Below are positions 55,299 through 63,512 of a stretch of 64,000 bases of DNA, one piece after another. How positions within the stretch are numbered: the first letter of the stretch is position 1; the number at the start of each line of letters is the position of its first letter. The position numbers and the translations under genes are program-made. The notes below the pieces were generated by a model that did not search any database, had not been told where the DNA came from, and was given only the letters and a program-made list of their open reading frames with translations. This DNA is from Ketobacter alkanivorans (GTDB lineage Bacteria; Pseudomonadota; Gammaproteobacteria; Pseudomonadales; Ketobacteraceae), in contig NZ_CP022684.1 of the NCBI RefSeq assembly GCF_002863865.1, positions 3,067,501 to 3,131,500 on the forward strand. The letters are read 5' to 3'.

Positions 55299-57218
55299 AT
55301 GTCCACCGTTAAGCCCGAAATGGGCGATCTTCGGCTGCTAGCCCTTATTGATGCCCTGTTTCCGACAGGGCGCATTTTTCCCGCTCCCAATACCGAGGCG
55401 CTGGCCTCCCGAGTGATGGCGCAGCTTGAATCTGTCCCCGGTGCCACGGCTGCGGTTACGTTGGCGCTGTCGGCGTTGGATGCTCGATTTTTTCTTGCCA
55501 CCGGTACTCGTTTTGTTAGTGCCGATCCGGCCCGGCGCAAAGCCTTTCTGCGTCAACAGCAACAGTCTGCTCTCAGTGGGCGTTTATTGCAGTTGCTCAG
55601 CCTGCCGTTTCGGGCAGCGTACCTGTTGGATGAAGAAACCCAGCGCCGCAGCGGCGGCCATTCGGTGCGAGTGCCTGCTCAAGTTGAGCGGCAGCGTTGG
55701 CAGCAACAGATCATGACGGTACCAGAATTAGATGGATTCACTGAGCTGGAAGCCGACGTGGTGGTTGTTGGCAGCGGAGCCGGTGGCGCGGCAGCGGCCT
55801 ACGAGCTGGCCAGTCATGGGTTGGCAGTGTTGCTGCTGGAAGAAGGCCAGTACCATGATCGCCGCGACTTTACTGGCAGGCTCACCGATGTGCTGCCGAA
55901 ACTGTATCGGGCCAGTGGGGCAACTATTGCCATCGGTAATAGCGTTATTCCAATTCCGGTTGGGCGCAGCGTGGGCGGCACCACCACCATCAATTCCGGC
56001 ACTTGTTTGCGTACCCCGGATGCGATTCTGCAACAATGGAGCAATGCCGGTCTGCAGGGCTTTGAAGTGGATGAAATGGTGCCCTGGTTTGAGCAAGTGG
56101 AAGCCATGTTGCATGTTCAGTCTGCCGATCCCCGTTATGTGGGGCCGATTGGTGAGGTGATTGCCCGTGGTGCCAAGCGCACACTGTTCTCACAGGCTCA
56201 TCCATTGCAACGCAATGCGCTGGGTTGTGATGGGCAGGGGTTATGTCAGTTTGGCTGCCCTACCGATGCGAAACAGTCTACCAACGTCAGCTATGTGCCC
56301 CGAGCCCTGGAAAAAGGCGCGTTTCTGCTGACGGGCATGAAAGCGCAAAACATTTTGTGGCAGGGGCCGCAGGTAGTGGGGCTGGAAGCACAGGGTCAGG
56401 ATAACGGCATCATCAAGCGAGTGCGCATCAAAACGCGCCAAGTAGTGGTGGCCGCCGGTACTTTTTTCACGCCTCTTTTTTTGCGCAAAAACGGTATTCG
56501 GAATCCCTGGTTAGGGCGTAATTTATCCATTCATCCTTGTGGCGTGGTCAGCGGTTATTTTCCTGATCGTCAGTTTGATCATGCCCGTCGTATTCCTCAG
56601 GGGTTTGGGGTTTCGGATCTGGCGGAAGAAGGCATTCTGTTTGAAGGCGGCACGCCGCCGTTCGCTGCCCATGGCTTGATGAATCCGTTCCTGAGTGATG
56701 ATTACATGGATTTCATCGAGCAATGGCAGCACACCGCTTATTTCGGATTTATGATTCGGGATAGCAGTCGTGGCCGGGTGAGTGCCGGGTTGCATAAAGA
56801 TCTGCCATTCATACGCTATGCTATGAATCAGCAGGATCAAACATTGTTTCGGCGGGGATTGTCGTTGCTGGCCCGAATGCAGCTGCGAGCCGGGGCTGAA
56901 TACGTGCATCTGCCGGGTTATAGGGCGGTGCCTAGAATATACAACGAGCGTGAGCTGGATCGAGTGTTGGCCCGGCGCTTAAAGCCGCATCAGCTGGCGA
57001 TTACGGCCTATCATCCATTGGGAACAGCGCGAATTGCGGCCAGCCCTAATGCAGGGGTCTGTGATGCAGATCATCGAGTCTTTGGTTGCACTGGGCTATA
57101 TGTAATGGATGGCAGCTCGGTACCGTCATCGTTGGGTGCCAATCCGCAGGTTACTATCATGGCTATGGCTTTAAAGGCGGCCAATGCATTGGCCAAATCT
57201 GTTTTGGCTGCTTGTTGA
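55299..57218 (+). CDS. GMC-family oxidoreductase (long-chain alcohol oxidase-like)
   Basis: 639 residues from the ATG at 55299 (GAGGGAA upstream). A helical N-terminal region of about 145 residues precedes the FAD Rossmann motif VVVVGSGAGGAAAAYEL; the GMC signature continues with GRSVGGTTTINSGTCL, catalytic His in YHPLGTARI, and NPQVTIMAMALKAANAL. The long N-terminal part and CRxFGCPT-type cluster (QFGCPTDAKQST) fit the long-chain alcohol/sterol oxidase branch. No Tat or Sec signal is seen. It is first in a group with a 142-residue protein and a CrtC-like protein. Confidence 0.87.
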   Translation: MSTVKPEMGDLRLLALIDALFPTGRIFPAPNTEALASRVMAQLESVPGATAAVTLALSALDARFFLATGTRFVSADPARRKAFLRQQQQSALSGRLLQLLSLPFRAAYLLDEETQRRSGGHSVRVPAQVERQRWQQQIMTVPELDGFTELEADVVVVGSGAGGAAAAYELASHGLAVLLLEEGQYHDRRDFTGRLTDVLPKLYRASGATIAIGNSVIPIPVGRSVGGTTTINSGTCLRTPDAILQQWSNAGLQGFEVDEMVPWFEQVEAMLHVQSADPRYVGPIGEVIARGAKRTLFSQAHPLQRNALGCDGQGLCQFGCPTDAKQSTNVSYVPRALEKGAFLLTGMKAQNILWQGPQVVGLEAQGQDNGIIKRVRIKTRQVVVAAGTFFTPLFLRKNGIRNPWLGRNLSIHPCGVVSGYFPDRQFDHARRIPQGFGVSDLAEEGILFEGGTPPFAAHGLMNPFLSDDYMDFIEQWQHTAYFGFMIRDSSRGRVSAGLHKDLPFIRYAMNQQDQTLFRRGLSLLARMQLRAGAEYVHLPGYRAVPRIYNERELDRVLARRLKPHQLAITAYHPLGTARIAASPNAGVCDADHRVFGCTGLYVMDGSSVPSSLGANPQVTIMAMALKAANALAKSVLAAC

Positions 57219-57243
57219 GCAGTCTGTTTGTTTGAGGGAAATC

Positions 57244-57672
57244 ATGCTGACACTGAAATTACGGGAAACCATGAAAGGCTGGCTGGAAATGAACGATACT
57301 CATAACAAGGAGCCGTTCGAGTTCAGCATTGATGTCACGTTTATGAATCGACTGCGCCCCTGGAAGCCGCAGCCATTTGTCGGCGTATTGACGTTGCCCA
57401 GTCGTAACCTGACCACTGAAACCCATGGCTATCTTACGCTGAAAGCCTCGGGCCCCCGCTACGAGTTGCGATTCAATATTCCAGGCTTGGGAAACGTAGA
57501 AGCCAAAGGTGAAAAAGCCTACGATTTGCTGAATCTGAAAGAATCCCTCACCATGTGTCCAATGACCCTTTATCAAAATGGTACCGCCATTGGCTATATC
57601 GAGGTCGCTTATGAGGACTCTATTCTGGCGTTTGCGCTGAAATCGTTGAGGCTGACCCATTATGCCGCTTAA
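57244..57672 (+). CDS. Conserved hypothetical protein beside GMC oxidase
   Basis: 142 residues from the ATG at 57244, 25 bases after the GMC stop with GAGGGAAA upstream. The sequence is beta-rich (PFEFSIDVTFMNRLRP; VGVLTLPSRNL; RYELRFNIPGLGNVEAKGEK) with an N-terminal amphipathic segment, and resembles a small single-domain barrel such as those fused to some GMC sterol oxidases. I cannot name a family. Its co-direction with GMC and the CrtC-like gene suggests a substrate-binding accessory. Confidence 0.62.
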   Translation: MLTLKLRETMKGWLEMNDTHNKEPFEFSIDVTFMNRLRPWKPQPFVGVLTLPSRNLTTETHGYLTLKASGPRYELRFNIPGLGNVEAKGEKAYDLLNLKESLTMCPMTLYQNGTAIGYIEVAYEDSILAFALKSLRLTHYAA

Positions 57673-57689
57673 CCACAGGGCTTGAATCG

Positions 57690-58721
57690 ATGGATACTCT
57701 TACTGATCTGGTTAAGTCAGATCCCTATGCTCCGCAGCGCCGCCAGATGAACGAGTGTCGATATTTGCATCATGCGAAAGGACACTACGAGAGCTATTTT
57801 TTGCGCGCCAATCATCCAACTCGGCCGCTGGCGTTCTGGTTTCGTTATACCATCTTCGCACCTAAAGGCCGTCCACAGGATAACCTGGGTGAGCTGTGGG
57901 CCATCGTATTTGACGGTGACAGCAACCGTATTGTGGTGGCGAAAGAAGAGTATCCTCTGGCGCAGTGCCAGTTTGATAACAGCCAACTCAGTGTGCACAT
58001 GAGCGGGTCTAAATTGCGCCCGGGGATGGCCATTGGTGAAGCCCGGCAGAATGGCAATCGTATCAGTTGGGATCTGGGGTATCTGCCTGGTGATGAGCCT
58101 GTCTATTTGTTACCCAAATCGCTGTACGATGCGCCCCTGCCAAAAGCCAAGGCGCTGGTGGCCAATCCTAATGCCCTGTTTAACGGAACCATTACTGTAA
58201 ACGGCGAAGCCATCCACGTGGAAAACTGGATTGGCAGTGAGAACCACAATTGGGGCAGTAAGCACACCGATGAATACGCATGGGGGCAGGTAGCCGGGTT
58301 TGATAACGATGAAACCGCCTTTTTGGAGTGTGCCACGGCACGTATTCACCTTGGGCCGATTAAAACACCCTGGATGACCACATTGGTGTGCCGGGTAGGG
58401 GGTGAGACCTACGCGCTGAATAACCTGCTCAAAGCCGCCTTGGCCAAGGGCCGTTATGATTATTTTAATTGGGAGTTTGAAACCGGTAATGACCGGGTGA
58501 ACATAAAGGGCGTGATATCGGCCCCGTATGAACACTTTGTCGGGTTGACCTATGGCAATCCTCCCGGTGGAACCCACACTTGCCTGAACAGCAAAATTGC
58601 CCAATGCAGGCTGAGCATCAAGCCCCGTGGCCAGCCCGAGATCAATTTGTACACCCGCCATCGGGCGGCGTTTGAAATTCTGACCGATGATGTCGAGCAT
58701 GGTGTGCCGATACTGGCCTGA
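57690..58721 (+). CDS. CrtC/AttH lipocalin-like protein
   Basis: 343 residues made of two lipocalin-like halves: FWFRYTIFAPKGRPQ in the first and WIGSENHNWGSKHTDEYAWG in the second, the latter being the usual strong signature of the hydroxyneurosporene-synthase/tocopherol-cyclase-like family. Members hydrate or cyclise isoprenoids or reshape polyketides. No carotenoid genes are nearby. With the GMC oxidase, a terpenoid or sterol-like substrate is plausible. It starts 17 bases after the 142-residue gene. Confidence 0.77.
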   Translation: MDTLTDLVKSDPYAPQRRQMNECRYLHHAKGHYESYFLRANHPTRPLAFWFRYTIFAPKGRPQDNLGELWAIVFDGDSNRIVVAKEEYPLAQCQFDNSQLSVHMSGSKLRPGMAIGEARQNGNRISWDLGYLPGDEPVYLLPKSLYDAPLPKAKALVANPNALFNGTITVNGEAIHVENWIGSENHNWGSKHTDEYAWGQVAGFDNDETAFLECATARIHLGPIKTPWMTTLVCRVGGETYALNNLLKAALAKGRYDYFNWEFETGNDRVNIKGVISAPYEHFVGLTYGNPPGGTHTCLNSKIAQCRLSIKPRGQPEINLYTRHRAAFEILTDDVEHGVPILA

Positions 58722-58816
58722 TTGACCGATTAAACCCTACTTTGGTAGGTGTACCGCCCGCGCATGATGCTGCTATGTGTAAGGATTAAGGTTTGATGCG
58801 AACGGGTGGTTAATTC

Positions 58817-59602
58817 ATGGATCCTTCTACGCTCTATTTGTGGAAGCGCCGCACCTTATATGTGGGGGGCGAGCAATTCTCTTTGCGGGAAATCAATTCT
58901 GCCGCTTCCATTCTGCTGGTGGCTCTGGATCAGGATCTGGAAGTCCGCATTGATCAATCCCCTGATAGTTGCGTCAGTCGGAGTGTGCTGGTACCTGCAG
59001 GCACCGCCGCCTCCGGTGAGGCAAAAGGCAGAGTGGCTTGTTTGTTTCTGGATCCGTTTCTGGATCAGGATCTGCATCCTTTGCAGCGGTTGATGACCCA
59101 ACAGATAGGCCCGGTGTTTTATGATTCCTGCATCGAATCGCAACAGGTTCAGGCTTTCCAATGCATTTTACAGGAGCAGCTCGATCCGGGGTCGGCCTAT
59201 CGTTTGCTGTGTGATCGGGTGTTGCCGGTTTGTGGTCACATACCCTCGCGCCCATCGGCGGATCAGCGGGTGGCGAAAGTCATTGATATGCTAAAGGCCG
59301 AGCACGGGATCAATGTGTCCAACAAAGTTCTGGCAGAACGGGTGGGGGTATCCAGTTCTCAGTTGCAGCGATTGTTTAAAGACGCCACCGGCATTCCCAT
59401 TCGTCGTTATCGCCTTTGGCATCGGTTGTTTGAGGCCTCTGTTCTGATTGGACTGGGCCGCTCACTGACCGACGCGGCGGTGGAGGCGGGCTTTTCTGAC
59501 TCGTCTCATTTTACGCATACGTATTACAGCATGTTGGGGCTGAAACCTTCGGCGATAATGCGTGGCAAGAGTCGTACTCGAATTCTGGTGGGTGGGGATT
59601 AG
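58817..59602 (+). CDS. AraC-family transcriptional regulator
   Basis: 261 residues. The N-terminal half has no close family I recognise; the C-terminal 100 residues hold two helix-turn-helices (NVSNKVLAERVGVSSSQLQR; LTDAAVEAGFSDSSHFTHTY) and end MLGLKPSAIMRG, typical of AraC/XylS regulators. It is co-directional with the GMC-CrtC-like group, 95 bases downstream of it, and may regulate it. Confidence 0.85.
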   Translation: MDPSTLYLWKRRTLYVGGEQFSLREINSAASILLVALDQDLEVRIDQSPDSCVSRSVLVPAGTAASGEAKGRVACLFLDPFLDQDLHPLQRLMTQQIGPVFYDSCIESQQVQAFQCILQEQLDPGSAYRLLCDRVLPVCGHIPSRPSADQRVAKVIDMLKAEHGINVSNKVLAERVGVSSSQLQRLFKDATGIPIRRYRLWHRLFEASVLIGLGRSLTDAAVEAGFSDSSHFTHTYYSMLGLKPSAIMRGKSRTRILVGGD

Positions 59603-59623
59603 GTTGCTGGGCTCACGCCGGGT

Positions 59624-60130
59624 TCACCACACCGCGCCATGGTCATCCAGGTGCGTTAAATACAGCCTTAAATCAAATTCGTACTGATGGTAGTTCGGCT
59701 CTATGTGGCAGCATAGTTTGTAGAACGCTTTGTTATGCTCTTTTTCGCGAAAGTGCGCCAGCTCGTGTGCCACGATCATTTTCAGAAAGGCTTCCGGCAC
59801 CACCTTGAACACGCTGGCGATACGGATTTCATTTACGCTTTTCAGTTTTCCGCCGTGGGCTCGCGAAATAAAGTGGTGTTGACCCAGGGCGTGTTTGATC
59901 ACTTGAATCTTGTTGTCGTACTGCACCTTGCTCAGAATAAGCCCCTTGCCCAGGTTGTCTTTCTTGATGTCGGTGGCGTATTCATACAGCGCAGCATCCG
60001 AACGCACCTGATGCGCTGCGGGGTATTTCTGCAGCAGCCAGTCGCCCAGTTGATTGGCTTGAATCAGTGGTTCTACTTTGGCAAGCAGGTCGGCGGGATA
60101 GCCCTGCAGGTATTTGTATTCTGTGGTCAT
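59624..60130 (-). CDS. YgjP-like metallopeptidase (DUF45/M48-related)
   Basis: 168 residues. The zinc motif HELAHFREKEHNKAFYKLC (HExxH plus downstream His and Glu) and the two RVRIKSQ-type regions preceding it (IRIASVFKVVPEAFLKMIVA) match the YgjP domain, which is also found in restriction-modification-associated and SprT-like proteases. Function in the chromosome is unknown. It is monocistronic and convergent with the AraC gene. Confidence 0.85.
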   Translation of the reverse strand: MTTEYKYLQGYPADLLAKVEPLIQANQLGDWLLQKYPAAHQVRSDAALYEYATDIKKDNLGKGLILSKVQYDNKIQVIKHALGQHHFISRAHGGKLKSVNEIRIASVFKVVPEAFLKMIVAHELAHFREKEHNKAFYKLCCHIEPNYHQYEFDLRLYLTHLDDHGAVW

Positions 60131-60168
60131 GCTGTCAATTATACCCGATATCCACCCAGCCTTGGTTG

Positions 60169-60831
60169 CTACAGATAGCGGTTGATGCGATCCCCCGCCG
60201 CGGCGTCATGATCCCGCAGCTGCTGTACCGCGATACCGAACCACTGATCCGCTTTCACCGGGCCCAGTATTTCACAGCACGCTACGTAGATCACGGTAAA
60301 GAAATCACGCAGTGCGGTGTCGTCAAAACTGGCCAGAAACAGTGGATTGTCGGAAATCAGATATTGGGCCAGGCGATCGTAACTGCCGTTCACAAAGCGC
60401 TGTTTTAACTGGCGTGCCAACCGTTCGTGCAACTGTTTGCGCTGTGCAATTGGAATATTGCGCATCAGCTCTGATATCAGGCCGTGCAGGGCTAATTGGT
60501 TTTGATTGGGTTGCACATCGAATAGATCGATACCGGCGTTGGCGCGCGCTTTCTGCAGCAAGGGCAGCGGATCCGGTGCCAGATCATTGGAGCGGCGTAC
60601 CAGCACTTCCATGAGTCGGCGGCGAATCAGCTTGGTATCCATCTTTTGTTCAAACAGATGGCCGATGCGGGTGAGGTAGTCGTGCATGGCGATGGAGGGT
60701 TTACCCTGATGATGTTCCTCGAACACCAGCAGTGCCTCCAGCAGCTTGTCCTCATTGAGCCATTCTTGCAAAACGGTGTAAATGGCGCGCCGTTGCAGAA
60801 CCTGCTGTTGATCCTGAGTGGATTGGGTCAT
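60169..60831 (-). CDS. Conserved hypothetical protein in the amt operon
   Basis: 220 residues, all-alpha by composition, no signal peptide. Segments such as LLEALLVFEEHHQGKPSIAM, IRRRLMEVLVRRSNDLAPDP and FFTVIYVACCEILGPVKADQ do not match a family I know. Its start is 9 bases after the amt stop, so it is almost certainly co-transcribed from the sigma-54 promoter and may link ammonium uptake to another regulator. The usual glnK partner is absent here. Confidence 0.6.
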   Translation of the reverse strand: MTQSTQDQQQVLQRRAIYTVLQEWLNEDKLLEALLVFEEHHQGKPSIAMHDYLTRIGHLFEQKMDTKLIRRRLMEVLVRRSNDLAPDPLPLLQKARANAGIDLFDVQPNQNQLALHGLISELMRNIPIAQRKQLHERLARQLKQRFVNGSYDRLAQYLISDNPLFLASFDDTALRDFFTVIYVACCEILGPVKADQWFGIAVQQLRDHDAAAGDRINRYL

Positions 60832-60840
60832 GGTTGGCTC

Positions 60841-62127
60841 CTAGTTCGCCAGCGGTTTGTGCAAAGGCAGACGATCGAATTCAGGATAACCGCGCTCCGC
60901 GTGTTCACTGTAGTCCAGGCCCCGTTGCTGATCCAAGTTGGATGCCCGCAGGCCAATCAGCTTTTCCAGTAACCAGTAAGTGAGCAGGGCGGTGGGGAAG
61001 GCCCAGAGGAAGGCCACGATACAGCCTACCGCCTGCACCCCGACCTGCTGCAGATTAAACAGATCGCCTTCCATGAACAGGCCGGCGGCGAGGGTGCCCC
61101 AGATGCCAGCAAACCCATGCACAGGGATGGCGCCCACCGCGTCATCCAGTTGCAGCAGTTCCAGCAGGTAACTGCCCACCATGACGATCATGCCCGCAAT
61201 CAGACCAGTCACCACAGCAAAGGTAGGGGACATGGTGGCACAGCCAGCGGTGATGGCTACCAGCCCGCCCAGACTGCCGTTGATGGTATGGGTGAGCAGT
61301 ACTGGTTTGCGCAGCAGGCTTTGGCAGAGGAAAATGCCCACCGCACCGGAGCAGGCGGCCAGATGAGTGTTAAGGGCGATCTTGCCCAGGCTGCTGTCGG
61401 CCTGCAGGGTGCTGCCGGCGTTGAAACCGAACCAGCCCAGCCACAGGATAAACCCACCCAGAGCGACGTTATTCAGATTATGGCCGGGGATGGCTCTGGC
61501 CACCCCGCTGGCAGGATCAAAGCGACCCAGGCGTGGGCCAACCACCAGAATACCGGCCAAGGCGCACCATGCACCGACCGAGTGCACCACCGTAGAGCCT
61601 GCGAAATCCACAAAGCCCAGTTCTGCCAGCCAGCCTTTACCGCCAAAGAAGCCACCCCACACCCAGCTGCCAAACACGGGGTAGATCAGGGCGGTGATGA
61701 TGATTGCCCCCACCAGATAGCCGGAGTAGCGGGTTCGCTCCGCCATGGCTCCACTGGCGATGGTGGTGGCAGTGGCGGCAAACATGATCTGAAACAGCAA
61801 GAAGGTGTACGACCATTCATCTTCAAATTTGGGCAGCCAGTGGCTGGTTCCGAAAAAGCCGGTGTCGTTCACACCAAACATGATGCCGAAACCCACGGCC
61901 CAGAACACCATGCTGCCCAAGCACACATCCATGTAGTTTTTCATCACCACGTTCACGGCGTTCTTGCTGCGGGACATGCCGCTTTCCAGCAGGGCAAAGC
62001 CGGTTTGCATAAAAAATACCAACGCTGCGGCGATGACCAACCATACGGTATTGACGGGGTCACCCCCGTCCGCCGCGAAGGCGTCCAACGGCAAGGCAGT
62101 GAGCACGAGCAATGCGAGACGGAGCAT
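60841..62127 (-). CDS. amt: Ammonium transporter
   Basis: 428 residues with a cleavable signal (MLRLALLVLTALPLDAFAAD) and eleven membrane helices. The twin histidines of the pore are in TVVHSVGAW and AIPVHGFAGIWG, and DFAGSTVVHS is the Amt signature. The C-terminal tail carries YSEHAERGYPEF, typical of Amt proteins controlled by PII. Transports ammonium as the deprotonated form. It is preceded by a sigma-54 promoter and followed by a 220-residue gene of unknown function; no glnK precedes it. Confidence 0.95.
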   Translation of the reverse strand: MLRLALLVLTALPLDAFAADGGDPVNTVWLVIAAALVFFMQTGFALLESGMSRSKNAVNVVMKNYMDVCLGSMVFWAVGFGIMFGVNDTGFFGTSHWLPKFEDEWSYTFLLFQIMFAATATTIASGAMAERTRYSGYLVGAIIITALIYPVFGSWVWGGFFGGKGWLAELGFVDFAGSTVVHSVGAWCALAGILVVGPRLGRFDPASGVARAIPGHNLNNVALGGFILWLGWFGFNAGSTLQADSSLGKIALNTHLAACSGAVGIFLCQSLLRKPVLLTHTINGSLGGLVAITAGCATMSPTFAVVTGLIAGMIVMVGSYLLELLQLDDAVGAIPVHGFAGIWGTLAAGLFMEGDLFNLQQVGVQAVGCIVAFLWAFPTALLTYWLLEKLIGLRASNLDQQRGLDYSEHAERGYPEFDRLPLHKPLAN

Positions 62128-62191
62128 AATTGAAACCTCAATTAAGGCGTGTAATAGAAATGCGAAATCATATGCTGGGCGCGAGTTTGAA

Positions 62192-62207
62192 AGCAGTATT
62201 TATGCCA
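62192..62207 (-). promoter_or_regulatory. Sigma-54 promoter upstream of amt
   Basis: On the minus strand TGGCATAAATACTGCT: the invariant GG and GC are 10 bases apart and the rest matches TGGCAC-N5-TTGCW closely. The -12 element lies 65 bases from the amt ATG. This predicts NtrC-dependent induction in nitrogen limitation. Confidence 0.72.
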
Positions 62208-62335
62208 TTGTGGTTTTACAGGCCGGAAACAGGGGTGTGGCCATAAAATATACTGATTTTCAAAGCGCTATGTTCATGGAAAGGTGCAGATGAAGACATT
62301 TTGCACCAAATATAATCTGAAATGATGGGCCCGCA

Positions 62336-62360
62336 CGTGCATACCTTGAGGGTATGCACG
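62336..62360. repeat. Strong hairpin downstream of the SGNH gene and upstream of amt
   Basis: Ten-base perfect arms CGTGCATACC and GGTATGCACG around TTGAG. It is 27 bases after the stop of the SGNH gene (a terminator without T run) and about 140 bases upstream of the amt sigma-54 promoter, where an NtrC enhancer would sit; TGCA...TGCA ends resemble NtrC half-sites only partly. Confidence 0.6.
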
Positions 62361-62387
62361 ACGGCCTAATGGTTTGTGGGAGCGGTA

Positions 62388-63221
62388 TTAATCTCGCCGT
62401 TGATCGTGGGCAATGACTTGCAGTAAGCGATACGCTGCTTGCATTGCGGTGGCTTCGTCGGGATGCAAGCCATCGCCTTGGTGAGTGAAGTGTTTCCAGG
62501 CGTTGACTAACAGGGCCTCAGGCAGTTCCTGACGAACTCGGGAGGCATAGAGTTCACCGAAGGCATCATATTGTGCATCGGTCATCACCCAGGTGAGCCC
62601 GGAAAGTTGAGAGAACAATGCCAGGTCAAGATGGCGTGCGCCAGGATACTTGGTGAACACTGGCGTCATACCCAGATTCAGAACTTCCTGACCAACAGCT
62701 ATCAGGCGATCAATGACAGCATTTTGTTCAGCCAGAGAACATGGGCTTGTCAGTGCCTGATCCATTCCAAAGGCATCGGAATGGAGACAGTCATTGCCCA
62801 GGCTGACGATAACATAATCAGCATTATACCCAGCTGGCCCGTTGACATCGAAGAGCGTGACCCGTCGTAATCCACGCTGAAGCTGAGTGGCGTAACTGTC
62901 CCATGTGGCTTCGCCGCAGACCGGGTTGCAGGTGATTCGGCTGAAGGTGGTGGCCCCCGCTTGGCCTTCATTGCGTACCTTTGCGCCGAAGCGTGTCAGC
63001 GCCATGCCCAGGTCAACGTAGCCTCCGGCACCGACCGAAATACCCTGCAGCGGCCCTTGCAAATCCTGTTGCAACGGCGTGTTCCCATTGGCAAAGGAGG
63101 CACCGATAAGGATAAGTGGTTTTTCCGGTAGTAAGGAGAAGTGGTCAGCGTAGGCACCGCTGGTGAATATGGATGCAATGATTAAAACAACGTATTGAAG
63201 ATAATGGGTCTTCCGATTCAT
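62388..63221 (-). CDS. SGNH/GDSL-like secreted hydrolase
   Basis: 277 residues with a signal peptide ending SGAYA. Block I is LILIGASFANG (Ser nucleophile), then a Gly in NEGQAGATTF, Asn in VSLGNDC and the Asp-His pair in DGLHPDEATA: the four SGNH blocks. Such enzymes are esterases or lipases; this one would act in the periplasm or outside. A Cys pair near residue 110 (CNPVCGE) may form a disulfide. Monocistronic. Confidence 0.82.
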   Translation of the reverse strand: MNRKTHYLQYVVLIIASIFTSGAYADHFSLLPEKPLILIGASFANGNTPLQQDLQGPLQGISVGAGGYVDLGMALTRFGAKVRNEGQAGATTFSRITCNPVCGEATWDSYATQLQRGLRRVTLFDVNGPAGYNADYVIVSLGNDCLHSDAFGMDQALTSPCSLAEQNAVIDRLIAVGQEVLNLGMTPVFTKYPGARHLDLALFSQLSGLTWVMTDAQYDAFGELYASRVRQELPEALLVNAWKHFTHQGDGLHPDEATAMQAAYRLLQVIAHDQRRD

Positions 63222-63512
63222 CTAGTATGCTCCCTGATATAGTTATAAACCGATGCAGTAAGAAATGTCGGCTCAGCAGTAGGTATGCGCGGTGTTTACA
63301 CCGTCGTCACAAGTACGCCCATTGATTAAAAAATAGACAATTCAGTAATAGCACAGAATTTGCCACACGGCATAATTCGCGGTGCTGACTTTAAAGCTCA
63401 TAACAAATGAGCGTTTCAGCCAGTCGAAGTGATTGTCTAGGCAATCCTCAGGAGGGGGGTGCTATGGTAGCCTTTCACGGCATTTCAACAGTACACCGTA
63501 GTAGGGGGAATT
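63222..63512. other. Divergent intergenic region
   Basis: 291 bases between the SGNH gene and the MpaB-family gene; no further feature recognised apart from the GGGGG ribosome site before 63513. Confidence 0.5.

Noticed and set aside
61117..62133. A 338-codon open frame on the plus strand over amt
   Set aside because: It is antisense to a clear ammonium transporter and has a low-complexity His/Gln/Gly-rich composition with no homology-like motif.
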